A DNA stretch of 64,000 nt from Pachyseris speciosa (lineage: Eukaryota > Cnidaria > Anthozoa > Scleractinia > Pachyseridae), in NCBI GenBank assembly GCA_016490735.1, contig JAEMWC010000128.1, positions 1,092,501 to 1,156,500 on the forward strand, given 5' to 3'. Below the pieces are notes generated by a model. The model was not told where the DNA came from and did no database searches. It worked only from the letters and a program-made list of their open reading frames with translations. Below, in pieces: positions 22,603-35,200 of the stretch; the stretch's first letter is position 1; each line of letters starts with the position of its first letter. The position numbers and the translations under genes are program-made.

Positions 22603-25600
22603 CTATCTAGCCCTCAATCCAGATTCCACATTTTTGTTATGTTTGTTGATCCATTTGAACATCGATGACATGTCAAGATTCCGTAATGGATCCCTTTCAA
22701 AGGCACTGAAGCACACATAGCTTCGCAATTCTTGCTTTACAAATACCCTATTGTTGCAGCATTTCTCTATCAGAACTGATAGATCTCTTTGTAAAGATCT
22801 CTGTGAATGTTCACTTGATCCAGATGATCGGTGGATGCTATGGTCAAGCTTTTCAAGGACAGTTCTTGCGCTATTTTCAGCCTTGCAAATTCTGGACACA
22901 GCATTTTCTGTAAGGTTTGGGCCTAGATGTTTGATAGCCTGCTTGACAAAATTATTGCTGTGCTCCACATCAAGGTCTAAGGCAATGTTTTTAGCAGGTT
23001 TACCAGTATTGTTAACAGTCCTGTTCCAAACAAAACGCTCTGCATCTCTATGACTTAACTGTGCATTTACAAGAAAAGACTGATATAGGCACTCTAGAGC
23101 ATACTTTGTACTGTGCGTGCCATCAGCCCTACAATAGAGCAGCAAATACTTGTACTGGCGCATCATTCTTGCTCCATCTCCCTCTGCTATAGCATCTAGG
23201 AAGTTCATAAAGAACAAGCCATCTGCTAAAAGGGCACAGTTATAATTGAACATGTCATCAGATTTGGCCACGTGCTGGGTACTTGAAGTCTCATCAGACA
23301 CAGGTTGGTCACCAGATGGTTCGGTCTGGTGGGCTGGAACATCTGGAGGTGGGTTGTGTGCAAGTTCATGCCTTCGCCTACTTCTACCATCATACTGAAA
23401 AGAGTAGTTACAGCCAGGAAATCTGCAGGGAAATCTGCCATCCTCTGTTAGTTGCTGGCTGTTGGTTGCATCCTCTTTCTCCTGTGCAGTGAGAATCTTG
23501 TCCACTAGTTGGTTAACAGAGGATTGGTCAAACACGAAGGAGTCCACAATCATTCCTGCTACTTGATGAAGGTACCTAAGCTTATCCAAATGGTTCAAGC
23601 TGTGAAGACCTTGAGGGATAGGGCATTTTGTTGGTTGACTGGTCTTTGATTGTATTCCCAGTATCTCCATTGCTGCAGCTATAATCCTAGACTGAACTAC
23701 CAGCAGGAAAAAGTCTCTGTCTGCGCGGTATGCTTTAGAAGGTTCAGTAGTGACATTTCTGCGGTTTATGGTGGTCCTGTCAGCATACAGTGTACTCAAG
23801 TCACCATCGCTCTTTGCTGAAAAGAATCTTTTGAAGATCAGCTGAGGAAAGATAACAGTAATTATTCAATTTTCTGTTTTCTGTTTATTGATATTCAAGT
23901 AAGAGTTACAAAATAAATAAAAATTATACATAAACACATATCAACTTCCTTTGATCGCATATAGCTTAGCTAGTCGAGGCGGGCAGAGGAAAACAAACTT
24001 AAGGTGATTCAGTAGGAAGAGATTAAAAAAAGGAAAGAAAAGGAAAGGAGAAGGAAGATAAATCTATATAATCGATACAAAAAAGAAAAACTAGAATTAT
24101 TACAATTCAACTTTACAAAATTACAAGCTTATATTAGATTTCATGACATCTTGCTTAATTTAGTAACTAAAGTAGGTGTCTCAACATAAGTATCCTCTGA
24201 TTCCAAAATATGTTATAAAATATGTTATTAAAATATGTTAAAAATATGTTATTAACTCTTATTATTGACATTAAGATTTCAGTCACAGCATGTGCAATAT
24301 TATTAGGATAATAAATAAGACTGGCTCAATATTGAAGATCACAGCTTCCAGTGGAGTCATTTGAGGTTATTATCCTTTTAATAAATGCTATCTATAGCCT
24401 TTCAGCAGCATGGTCAGGTGCTAGGAACAAACCCAATTTGTGAGGAGCCCTGAGGGCTCTGTGCTTGACATTGTGCCTGCAACTTTAACCTTGCTTATGT
24501 TTTTTTTGACATTTTTTCCTTTGACTCAAAAAAGAAAATGTTTCATGGGATTTGGATATTAACATCAAGGTAAGACAAATAAACATTCCTATAAATAATA
24601 ATAATTGTTCAGTATTGAGTCCTCTGTATTAATATACTGAAAGTCAAATGCCATATAGGGTTATTACCGAGAGAAGTTTTACAGCAGCATGCCAGTCTCC
24701 AATTTGGAGGTTCATGCCTTCAAGTCGAGCTTCAGGGGTGAACCCATTGGCAACAGAGGCAATCACATTCACAGCCCTCTCTACAGTCAACTGGTCACCT
24801 GTGAGGATCTGCCCGTCAATCTGACCACCACATCTCCGTGGGAGGTATCCATGGAATCTCTGTAGGATTGCCAGCATGTCTTCATTTATGTTTTCATCTT
24901 TGAAAATTACTCCAAGCGGAGTCTGCCAGAATGAAAATAAAATGTACAGTGTTCATGTGAAACTATGGTCAGACTTTTTTCCATATCAAATCTTATTGCA
25001 TTTAATTTGGGAGGGTAGAGGCAGGGGTGGGAGTTCTTACTAAATCCTTATGTGAAATGCATGTCTACACCCTACAGTTGATTAGCATTGGGTACTGTAT
25101 AAAAATTAAAGCTTCAAGAGTGATGATCTAAATTTCTAGTTGTCATAAAGCATGTGCATACTAATACAGGTCTTGACAATAGACGTAAACACCCAAAACA
25201 CAATTTGTTGGTGTTAATACTTTGTTCTGTACCATAATGAAATTTCTGGATAAATCAAGAAGTCATAGTGGGGATTTGAGGGAGTGAATGTGAGGAAATC
25301 AGTGAACCTCACTTAAAGTTGTTGGAGCTGCCACTTCTAAGAGAAGCAATTACAATTAACTCTGTGGAAGTTCTCAGTCATGGAAAGTTATTTCCCTTAA
25401 GGCTTAAACACAGGACATGATTTTTAATACCTTGACAGATTTTTTGGACTGTTCCTTGCTGTATTTGTGAGGCATATGTTGCACACAGACATCCTTCAAG
25501 GGACCAAAACAGTCAAAATAATTTACCAACATCCTAGAAACTAGGATAAGATAGTTTAATCTTTGCCTGTTTTGGTCATTCACATTAGGCAGAAATGTGA

Positions 25601-27685
25601 TATTAGAAACATCTTCAAGATTTGCCTTTGGATGCTGAGAATCAAGGGTGTTTCCAGAAACTCTGTTTTGAACCATTGCATGGTTGACCCAGTGGATATC
25701 CTGATTCTGTGCTGACAATGTCATCTCTCGTCGTTTTTGGTGAATGTCAATGTTGTCGAATGCAACAATGAAACCAGGATGCAACTTGGATTTGGATGCC
25801 TTAATGGTCTGGCACACCTCACAGCTTGTGAAGAGGTCAGTGGGCTTTTGTCTACACATGCCACTTGAAATATGTTGCAGCTCATCTCTTGCTATTGCAT
25901 CCAGTTCTGAAGCAATCTTACTTTTGGCCTCATTTAGTGCCAGGTCATGGTTTTCACCAATAACATCCATCACTTTGAGAGCCCTGGAGTTGTTGCAAGT
26001 GATCTTGCACTTACTGAACCTGTTAAGTGTGGCCTGCAAAAGTTAGATGAAAAGTGTGACCAGATTAATTCATCTGTTACTAAAGATGTTTGCATTTACA
26101 GGCTCAGCAACATCTACAGAGAATGGAAGATTTTAGCAAGTAGATAAACTCAATGTCTTGTTTAAGGAAAATGGGTCTTTTCTTATGGGGTATTAATATT
26201 TGGATCTGGGTAATTTCACAACAATTTAAGGCACAATTAAAAAAATATATTTCCAGCAATAAAATGATAGTGATGCTGATATAATCCTGTACAACAGACT
26301 AAGTGTTGTTAATAATTGTCATTTGCGTATAAGTGAATACTGGGCCACTTTTTTTAAGGGTTTTATCTCCAGTCGTTTAGAACCACATCCTATACTATCT
26401 GCTTAAGATTGAGTTAACCTCAAGTAAACAGACACCAGAAACTAAAAATTCTTACCTTGATGGATTTGGTCTTTAGCACTAGACTCAAGATGCTTGCGGT
26501 TGCATTCATGTGAGTATTTCGTTGTTTTAGGAGAATGGATCCAGCAATAGCCATACCAGGAAGCCAGGTTATGTCCTGTTGTTCTCCAGCCGTACATGCC
26601 GTCAAAAGGAAGGAGTAGAATAAAGGAGCTCTTTCTTTCCATTCATTGCACAACTCCTCAAGGTCAAAGTTAATTAAGTCCGCCTTGGTACACTTCCTCA
26701 GCAATGAAGGTTTCTTTCTAGAGCAAAGATCACCCACCTCTGTTTTGAAGACACGCAAAACTTTCTCAATCACAAGATTTGTGATCGGAGTGCACTTCAG
26801 TACGGCGGTTGCGATGTGGGACGGTGGGCCATGCAGTAATGCCTTTCCTAGTGCTTCATACTCTCGTGTCAGAGTTCTGTTCACAGTTTTACTTCGGTAG
26901 CTAACGGATAAGGTGACCGTAGTGGTCTCTGTAGACGGACCTTGGTTTGATTTCTTTGGAGTTGACACTGGAGTGGAGGTTAAGAACGGAGCACCGAGCT
27001 GCGGGCAGCAAAAACCTTGTTTCAAGAGTTCAACACCAGAGTACTTCGGCGCAGTCCATGACAACGGATTTCCAAAAAGTGCAACCGAGAAAACAGAAGA
27101 AGTGCAAGTGGTAGGGATCCATTCTGTGATGTTAGAGGTACTTGTCGATGTTGAGGTAGCAGAAGCGTTGCCGGAAACGTCGCCGCTAAACTTGAGAGAT
27201 TTCACAACTGAAGAGCGCTTTGTTGCTGTGCCATGAGCGAAACTTTCGCCACGATCGCTTTCAGCTTTCTTGGATCTCTGCCGTTTTAATCTGCGCTTAA
27301 TCGAATGATAAGTGCCACAGATCTCCGACTTAATCGTCTCTAAATTCTTCTTCGCCTTCTCAAATTTTTGAAGCCTCTTGTAGCACGTCGTATTGCACAC
27401 AAACAAATCGGCACCCGCACTTTGATATGCACTCAGGTCTTCGCCGACCGTCCATTCGATCAGGCAAGCAAGATCGACTGCACTTTTTCCAAAAATTCGC
27501 ACTCTTCCAGCGGATGAAGGTGTAAACGCGTCACAGAGGAAACACTTATACTCACAGTCGATAATTTTTTTTGGAGTCTCAGCCATCATTTGCCATTCCA
27601 ACTTCACAGAGCCGGCATCTCTCAGGGAAAAACAAGTTCGCGGGAAAAAGCAGCACATTTTATAAGCAAGGAATTCATTGGCCAT
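22603..27685 (-). CDS. DUF6589/Academ-like transposase, four exons
   Basis: Minus-strand gene. Exons: 27586 (or 27685)-26456, 26033-25431, 24922-24668 and 23841-22603, all with GT donors and AG acceptors and no stops inside. The N-terminus has a zinc motif (CFLCDAF...CNTTCYKRL) and a basic KRRLKRQRSKK stretch. Exon 2 holds IVAFDNIDIHQKRREMT, a likely first catalytic Asp, and exon 3 GDQLTVERAVNVIA, a likely second. Exon 4 carries one C2H2 finger (CRFPGCNY...RRHELAH) and the conserved tail NRTVNNTGKPAKNIALDLDV. I assign it to the DUF6589 group by these strings; the catalytic Glu is not pinned down. MAETPKK at 27586 is preferred as start, because the longer frame runs toward the inverted repeat. 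Confidence 0.75.
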
Positions 27686-27739
27686 CGCTAGACAATGGCT
27701 AGATCGTGATTGGCTAGGATGCCTCGCATGCCAGACAAT

Positions 27740-27827
27740 GGGAAAGGAATGTTGGCTTCGGGAAAGCAGGCGTTTGTGGGGAGGAGGTGAAATACGAGTC
27801 CCCTAAAAACGACTGCGTGGGAGGCTA
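27740..27827. repeat. Right terminal inverted repeat of the helicase transposon
   Basis: Complement of 18186-18273 with two mismatches; ends CGCAGTCG/CTGCGTGGGAGGCTA at 27827. Confidence 0.92.
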
Positions 27828-27836
27828 ACGCGTTAT
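27828..27836. repeat. 9-bp target-site duplication, right
   Basis: ACGCGTTAT, identical to 18177-18185. Confidence 0.9.
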
Positions 27837-28600
27837 GGAACCAAATCGAAATCAATCCATTAAATTGTGTACGGGCGATTTAGTTGCGAATTCAATCAAA
27901 CACAATCTGATGGACTGCGTTTAATTGTCCAATCTTTTTGGCGTGAGTTCGATTTCATTCGATTGCCGAACTCAATCAAACTCAATCCATCAGTTAAGCA
28001 AGATGTCGAAAAACTCCTTCGCCACATTCAGTTAAAAGCTTTTTTCCACGACAAAGAAGATGATTCTAACACCTCGGACAAAGATATTTTTGATCTCATT
28101 TCGTGTTCGCAAATCAAAATGGACTACCCCAAAGGGCCAATTCGCCTATTTAGATTTTTTAATTAAGAAATGCCGTCGAGACATTCAAAAACTAAAATTC
28201 AATTGTGACACTAAATTTTCAAACCTTTCTTCGGAAGAGTGGGCGGCGCTTAAAAATCTTAGCAAGCGGAAAGATATAATTGTCAAATCGGCCGACAAAG
28301 GCGGCGCGGTAATTGTTTGGCAGTCCGAACTTTCCCTACATCAAGGTTCGGAAAGCCGTAAAAATCTCGAGCAAAAATTTATCTTTCAAATCGGCACTCT
28401 TAATCCACACGGTATCAACCAATGCTTTTTGAATCGCTTTTTGAATCCCTGTGCGGTGGTCAATTCCATTATCAGCTCCGTTGATAAACCAAATTTTCGT
28501 GTCACCATCCAATACAATTCACTTTCTCAAACAAAAGAAATAATTTGCATGTTCCACAACCAATGGATTACAAAAACAAAAGAAAAGCAGTAGCCAATGA
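27837..28600 (+). pseudogene. Penelope-like element, right part with RT leader
   Basis: Repeats the left part (27930-28160 against 17858-18098) and continues into the conserved region before a Penelope RT: KKCRRDIQKLKF, then DIIVKSADKGGAVIVWQSEL, the ADKGGAVVVW hallmark, and GTLNPHGINQ. The palm motifs of the reverse transcriptase and the GIY-YIG nuclease are absent, and the reading frame changes at about 28165. It is a truncated, inactive copy that was the target of the helicase transposon. Confidence 0.75.
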
Positions 28601-28715
28601 GTGGTTGAGTTTTTCGATCCTTTACGGACAATAGCGATCCATGCGAACAGTATAAAAAACCTCCCACATTTAATTTGATTTATTTTTGGTCATCAACTGC
28701 TACTTTGAACAAAGA

Positions 28716-31700
28716 ATGGCTCTCAGAAAGTTGTTGCGCCAGACCGACTTGCCATCAAGGGCTCTCTTCTTTTTCCCTGAAGAGAGTATGACAGGAATTG
28801 GACCGACGAAAATCATTGTTCGTAAAGAGGAAGCCGTTGTTGGAGGATTGGTCACCGTAAATTGGCAAGGGGAAAAAGTGCAAGCCAAAATAATTGCACT
28901 AAGTGGTAAGTGTTTGTTGAATTTTCAGTTGCGTGTAGTTAACTGTATTTCTAGGTTTAAAGTTTTGTCCTTCTACCAAATATCTTTACTTAACGTTTAA
29001 TTGTTCGTTTCCCGTTGCAGATAGCCACAACGAACTACACAAGAAGGATCTTTCATGGACAGAAAAAAACCTGCAGACATCTAATGCCTTTGGTGCGGAA
29101 AGTAAAATCGAGAGCCACGAATCGCGCCGACTTCCAAACGAACCACCAAAAAAGAGATCACGTGCGGTAAGTCCCGTGCCAGTTTTTAAAAGCGGCCGGT
29201 GGTTAATTAATTTGTGCAATCACGCTTCAGTTTGGTTTAATTAGTTCACGTGATTATGACGTTCTGATTAATTAGATTTCTTGTGCTTGGGTTCACTTGC
29301 GATCCTCTCATACCTAGTTGTCCAGTTTCTTTTATGGTCCTATAAGATGAAATGATTTACGTTCGTTTGAATGTTGTGAATTAGAACGTATTAATTTGTG
29401 CAATCATTTCTTTAAAGAGACGCACGTTCTAGAAGGGCAAGAAAAGAAGAAATATCGCAAAATGGCGTCTTTAATCATCACACAAATGTAGACTGCGCGT
29501 TTAGGTAAAAAGAGAGAAAAATCACAATCAGTTACGACCACGAATTTTGTATTGAGTGTTGAATTTTGTTACGATTTTAGACAATAGGTGAGTTGCAATT
29601 TGTTCGTCATTTGAACGCGAGCATTTACAGATTTTTTTTATTTTCTTATAAGAAAGTGCGAACGTGGAATGTAACAAAGCCACTTTTCTCCACAAGAACA
29701 CGCTTTGAAAAGTTTTATTATGGTCACGTCACCTTTGTTAGCAGAAGCGAAAAAGTCACATATGTCCAACAAAGGCGAAACAAAAGTCACATCTTTCAAA
29801 AGAATCTGTTGTTTGCTCTATGAATACTTAATGTTCACAGGCAAGTTAACTGAACCTAGAGTCTGTAACATCGTGCAAAATTCCATAACGAATTTTATAA
29901 TAAACTCGCTTTTCTTTTCAACCCAATTCCGTTTGGCTCACAAAATTGATCATTTTAATAGCATAATTTTAAAAAATACAATTCATTCGCCAACCGAGAT
30001 TTGTTGTAAACAGCTTCTGTGGTGCTTTTATGAAGTGTACTCAAACTTTTCTTTTGGTGTTGTCTTGTTACGTTGTTCAGGAAGATCCAGCCGCACAATC
30101 TGACCCATATAAAGAGTTCCTACAAGAACAAAGTAAGAGGGAGGAAGAGTGGGCAGCCAACCGCCGAGTAGTAGCCGCCAAAAAACAGAGCCACGAATCG
30201 CACCGACTTCCAAACGAACCACCAAAAAAGAAATCACGTGCGGTAAGTCTCGTGTCAGTTTTTAAAAGCCACGTAGTTCAACTCGAGATCGCTCTTGGAT
30301 GTTGTGATCACGTCTTGTCCAGGAACTGAAATCTCGTACCTCGTTACTTTATAGGAGAAAAATAACTCTAAGGAGAAGAAGGCAAACAAGACGAAGGATG
30401 CCCCATCAAAGCCGTCATCTGCCTCGACGGAGGAAGTGGACTTGGTGGAGTTGTCGGATAAAGAACAGGTAGATATTCTTACCGTACTTTTTAGTCATAA
30501 GGTGTACTCGGTTGTATGACCGCACCACAAATTCTTCAACATGATTCTGACTAGTTAACAAAGTAAACAAATGAGTGTGAATGATATATGAAATGAATCA
30601 TATATGAACTGCGGAAATGAAATCAAATGAAGAATGATCCTCGCAGTTGTGAACGCAATCTATGCAATTGCGAAAAGAAGCCTGAAAAAAATTCACGACT
30701 TCAACCCCGTTGAAGTCGTGAATTTTTTTTTTCAGGCTTCTTTTCGCAATTGCATAGATTGCGTTCACAACTGCGAGGATCATTCTTCATTTGAAAGTAA
30801 ACAAAATTGCGCGTTCACTTCGATGAGTTTCTTTTCTTTAAAGAGACGTTCGCTCTAGAAGGGCAAGAAAAGAAGAAATATCGCAAAATGGTGTCTTTCA
30901 ATGACACAAATGTAGACTGCGCGTTTAGGTAAAAAGAGAGAAAAATCAAAATAGGTTAAGACCACGAATTTTGTATTGAGTGTTGAATTTTGTTACGATT
31001 TTAGACCGAGATTTGTTGTAAACAGCTTCTGTGGTGCTTTTAAGAAGTGTAATCAAACTTTTCTTTTGGTGTTGTCTTGTTACGTTGTTCAGGAAGATCC
31101 AGCCGCACAATCTGACCCATATAAAGAGTTCCTACAAGGACAAAGTAAGAAGGAGGAAGAGTGGGCAACCAACCGCCGAGCACTAGTGGCCAAAAAATTG
31201 ATGCTTCCTTTGAAAGAAATTGATTCTCCGGACGATGTCAGCATGATAAAGGAGCAGCTGGAGGCAAAAACCAGAGAGTGTGATCGTTTGTGGAATAGGA
31301 TCCACGATCAAGAGCGACTCTGCAAGGTAAGCACAAAGACGTTTACTCTCCTTAAGAATAGAATGAAGTCGTGCTTGATTTACGAATGAGGGACAAAAAT
31401 ACGTTTTACGACCAGTTTGTATTGAAGCTGTAAATGTGTTTAAATGTGAAAAGAAAAGAAGTTAAACTAACTTGCATTGTTTTTCTTTCTTGGGCAGCTG
31501 ATGGACAAATTCGAAGACTCCCTTCTCTCATTCGAAAAAAAACATGCTGCGCACATTGTCGCAGATCGAGCAGCGGCTAGAATCCTTGGAGACTGCGGTA
31601 AGCTGAATAATAAGTGTGAATGATATTTGAAATAAATCATATATGAACTGCGAAAAAAACCACACACGTTCACCTCACGTTCACCTTCCAAACATGCAGC

Positions 31701-32159
31701 AAAATCATTAACTACCATGTTACTGTATCGAAAATGATGTCTTTATTCTAAAAACCCTATTAGAGTACGAGAAAATAATTAAACACCGTCAGTTGTTTTT
31801 CTTGCTTTCTACAGTTTAGGGGTGACGAGAATTTTGACTCCTCGCCGCATGAAGACCTGCTAACGATTGACATGGAAACCATGGCAACTTTACGAAGCGA
31901 AGAAGTGGAATCCATGCTGCCAGCTACGCCAGATATTCGACCGATGCCAGACACGCCTACGCCAGCAACTGACAGCAACACAGTGTCCACACCAGAAACC
32001 CCGGTCGGCGAAGAGGTGATAAGGACTTGTGTCACTCCGAGGAAGGTGCGGGGAGTGCAGTCAGCACTCAGAAAAGAGTGGGTTGAGATTGAAATACAAG
32101 GCAGTGATGATGTGCCTTTCAAGAGAAAGAGTGACACCAAAAATAAGAATTCACTCTAG
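28716..32159 (+). CDS. Multi-exon coiled-coil protein of unknown function
   Basis: Seven predicted exons: 28716-28905, 29021-29166, 30081-30242, 30355-30468, 31093-31326, 31498-31597 and 31815-32159, with GTAAGT/GTAAGC-type donors (GTAGAT after 30468). The N-terminus (PSRALFFFPEES..., GGLVTVNWQGEKVQAKIIAL) looks like a short beta-rich module. The middle is basic and repeated (EDPAAQSDPYKEFL appears in exons 3 and 5), and exon 5-6 is helical and charged (MIKEQLEAKTRECDRL). The C-terminus is Thr/Pro-rich (PATPDIRPMPDTPTPATDS). I do not recognise the family. The phase does not close between exons 6 and 7, so an exon is missing or there is an indel. The 3' end faces that of the transposase on the other strand. 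Confidence 0.6.
29407..30178. repeat. Internal tandem duplication, copy 1
   Basis: Similar to 30838-31188: TAGAAGGGCAAGAAAAGAAG, TAGACTGCGCGTTTAGG and CGAGATTTGTTGTAAACAGC recur in order. Copy 1 contains an extra ~410 bp (29583-29993) absent from copy 2. Confidence 0.8.
30565..30800. repeat. SINE-like body fused to a 172-bp near-perfect palindrome
   Basis: 30565-30622 has the motif GAATGATATATGAAATGAATC, also found (diverged) at 31615-31650. From 30623 to 30794 the sequence is an inverted repeat centred near 30708 with arms of about 80 bp, interrupted only by a 3-base difference in the A/T run and a C-rich tip. It lies in the intron between exons 4 and 5 of the coiled-coil gene. Confidence 0.85.
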
Positions 32160-32296
32160 AAAGAGTCCTCCTTTTTAATATACATAGAACCTTGACTGGA
32201 CAACAAAATGCACAAAAACTCCAAGTGTCCCCAGTTAAAAGAAGTAAAAAAATACAGAGGTAAAATAAAAACACTGGAGAACCATTACACACCAAC

Positions 32297-35200
32297 CTGC
32301 AATACATCCCTATATATGAGAAGGCTATCATTTTTGGTGCAAACTGATTGAGAGTAGAGTGGAAACCCTCCAGACAGCTAGTTTGTGCCTCAGGTGAGGC
32401 CTGCTTGATCCCACTAACCAGGGAAGGATTGTTGAGGGCATTACACATTTTTTCATACACTGGGGAATCTATGATGATAAAATAAGAAATTCCTTGTCAA
32501 TATTTAGCACAAATACAAATTAAAACAGTGCAGCCCTGTTATTGTGAAGGCCAGTGGTTTCATTCTTCCTGTTATTTCAAAGTAATACACTTACCCTTGT
32601 CAAGCCATGTCCTGTCCTTTATCACACCATGATTACATCTATTGTAAAGAGGATCATCCAAATTTTCATGCTTGTTGATCACATGACTTAAGAAGGATTT
32701 GAATTTAGCATATATGACATTGCTATTTCCAGACAAAGTTGACGTAGTGCTCCAGAAGAAATGGTTTTCACAGGGTCGGATCCAGTTGATCAAAGCTGTG
32801 CAGCCACTATCCTTACTGATGCTTGTTAAAACTTTGTGGATCTCTGAGGATAAAAACATTGCTAAATGATATATTGCTTACTCCTATTTATACATACAGA
32901 CTAGATTAACAGAGATAATCTCGTAATGATCATTCTTTACAATACCCAAAGGTGTTTTACAGACAAAGTTAACTGCTACATAATTTCAACACTTAATTTT
33001 GCAGTTCAAGATGAGTTAAAAAAAACAACTACTAAAAAGGATAACATCTAATGTTAGAAGGATTTTTTAATGTATCAACTATATAATTTGTCTCCTACTT
33101 TTCTTAATATGCCAGAGGTCGAAATAGTGCTTGACATTTTTCTGTTGTTCTCTCATGTATTTTCCGATCGATGCATGTCTGTCAGTTATTAAAGTGCTGA
33201 TCATCAGACCACATCCTAGGAGGTATGCCATACAGTTCTTAAACCCGAGGAACTCCATAGCCGGGCTATTTCCTGCAACATTCCTCTACAAAATAACATG
33301 ACACATTCTTGTTCAAGTCTGTTTAAGCAAAATAGTTGAGGCAAATGTATGTGTTACAGGTCAAGCATAAATTGTGGTTACATTTTTTACACCGGTTGAT
33401 TTTTGTTCCCATTGCCACTTTTTATCATAATCTGAACTACATGTACACTGTGAAGGGAAATAAAAATCAAGCTCAAAACCACAACATAAACAAACTCCTA
33501 TAGTGCGATATGTTGTATCCACAGGAAATAAGTAACTTTGAATTATTATTGGGTCAAAACTATTTTGTCAGAGAGGTTCAGTATAAGAATAATGAATTTA
33601 TTATAGCACCATATTTACCTGAACAAGAGAGAAGTGAGTAATGAGGGGCAAAGTGCAACAAAATATGTTGTATGCACCAAATTTAGCACTATGCCCCATG
33701 CTATCATGTCGCCCATCTCCAGCTATAACCACTTTCTGGCCCAATTCCTTTAATTTATTCATTAACTTGTCTTGGTAGGACTTCCAGAACAAGTGAATGG
33801 TTGGAAAAAGTTTCTCCTGTGGGGAAAAATTTCTCTTCATTAGCAAACTTGTTGCCTAACTGATCACATGAGCCTGGCTGGCTTTCAGTATAATCAATAA
33901 CCAAGAATGTTCTAGATATCCTTGGATATCCCATTTCTGGAAGGCCTGATATCACTAAAATATTGATAGTAAAATTAGGAAACACTCACTGAAAGATAAT
34001 TTTGATTCATATACATTCTGACTCTCTACTTAAAACTCAAAAGCAGACTAATATGCCCATTCTACCAAAAAAAAATGCTGTAAAAAGATTCATCTCATTA
34101 GCTTATGCTAATTGTACTGTTCCAGGATCATATATTTTGACCAATGTTATGACATGATAAAATAAATAAAGAGTTTTATTGAAGGTAATTAAAATCCTAC
34201 TATGATAACTTACATGTTGGTGCTTGAAGAATGTCGTGAGGGAAAAACAGACTACTCCCATATGCTGGAACATCTGCAATACCTTCGATGCTGAGCTACC
34301 AGATAGCAAAATCAACATACACAAGAGGAAATTACCAGCAGGTATCTTAGTACCAGGCATGTTTGGCTGACTTTTCCAACCTGTGTCTCTCCTTTTGCAT
34401 TGCTTGTTGGTGCAGGTGGAAGTTATCACTGCCATTGTACCAACTTGGCTTGTCTCCACCAGTGGATTATCAGCCTTGCAGGAGTGACAAAATTTAAAAA
34501 GGAGAAGAAGTTGAGACAGGAAAACTATGAACTTGGGCTGTGTTCGTAGGTTGTTATCTTTTATATACACTCTGCAAAGGGATGGAACGGTGACAAAACA
34601 AACATTAACATAAATTTTCAACATGTGGTACCTCTAATTTGGTCTATAATAATGTTAATTTAAAGAGCTTGTACATAAACATGCAGGGACTTTGTGCAAC
34701 ATTTTAACTTGTTATGCAGAATAAGTTTTTTTTATAACCAGAGGAGTTTGGCCCTATAATGAGATTTTGGAAATATTCCTTCAAGCCTGGGACAAATTAC
34801 CAAAGCAAAGAGAAATGTTTATCCACATTCAGTTACTGGTGGCTTTATTTACTCTTTCATGCAGGTTGAATATAATTCATTTCAGTATAAGGAATCAAAA
34901 TCATTTGATGTAAGGTCATAGCAAGTAAATAATATGTACCTGTTGTCTAAAGAATCCAAGTCTTCTTCATGCTCTGAAGCTGAGTCTGTGACAGTTTCAG
35001 GCTCATAACATCCATCTGACGAAAAGCAAGGTTCTTCTTCTGTTGTCTCATCCCCACTTTCATTTCCTTCATTGCCATGGTCTTTATCGTCATCATATTC
35101 ATTGGAAGATTCTTCAACAATGTTGTCAAGTTGAACTTCTTGACCTAACAGAAAATGTGAAAGAAAGGAATGGCTATGTACTTATTTTGCCACAGCAGCA

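Larger units (their letters stand above)
18186..27827. mobile_element. Academ-like helicase transposon, 9,642 bp
   Basis: A complete DNA transposon with an 88-bp terminal inverted repeat (18186-18273 and 27740-27827). It begins TAGCCTCCCACGCAGTCG and differs at two positions. It is flanked by the 9-bp direct repeat ACGCGTTAT. It carries two convergent genes: a RecQ-type helicase on the plus strand and a four-exon DUF6589-type transposase on the minus strand. Academ transposons with a superfamily II helicase (AcademH) have been described; the gene content matches that idea. I cannot confirm from memory that a 9-bp duplication is usual for the group. It sits inside a Penelope-like fragment. Confidence 0.85.

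Noticed and set aside
30598..30858. Two small proteins on opposite strands with nearly the same sequence
   Set aside because: They are produced by the palindrome and not by genes.
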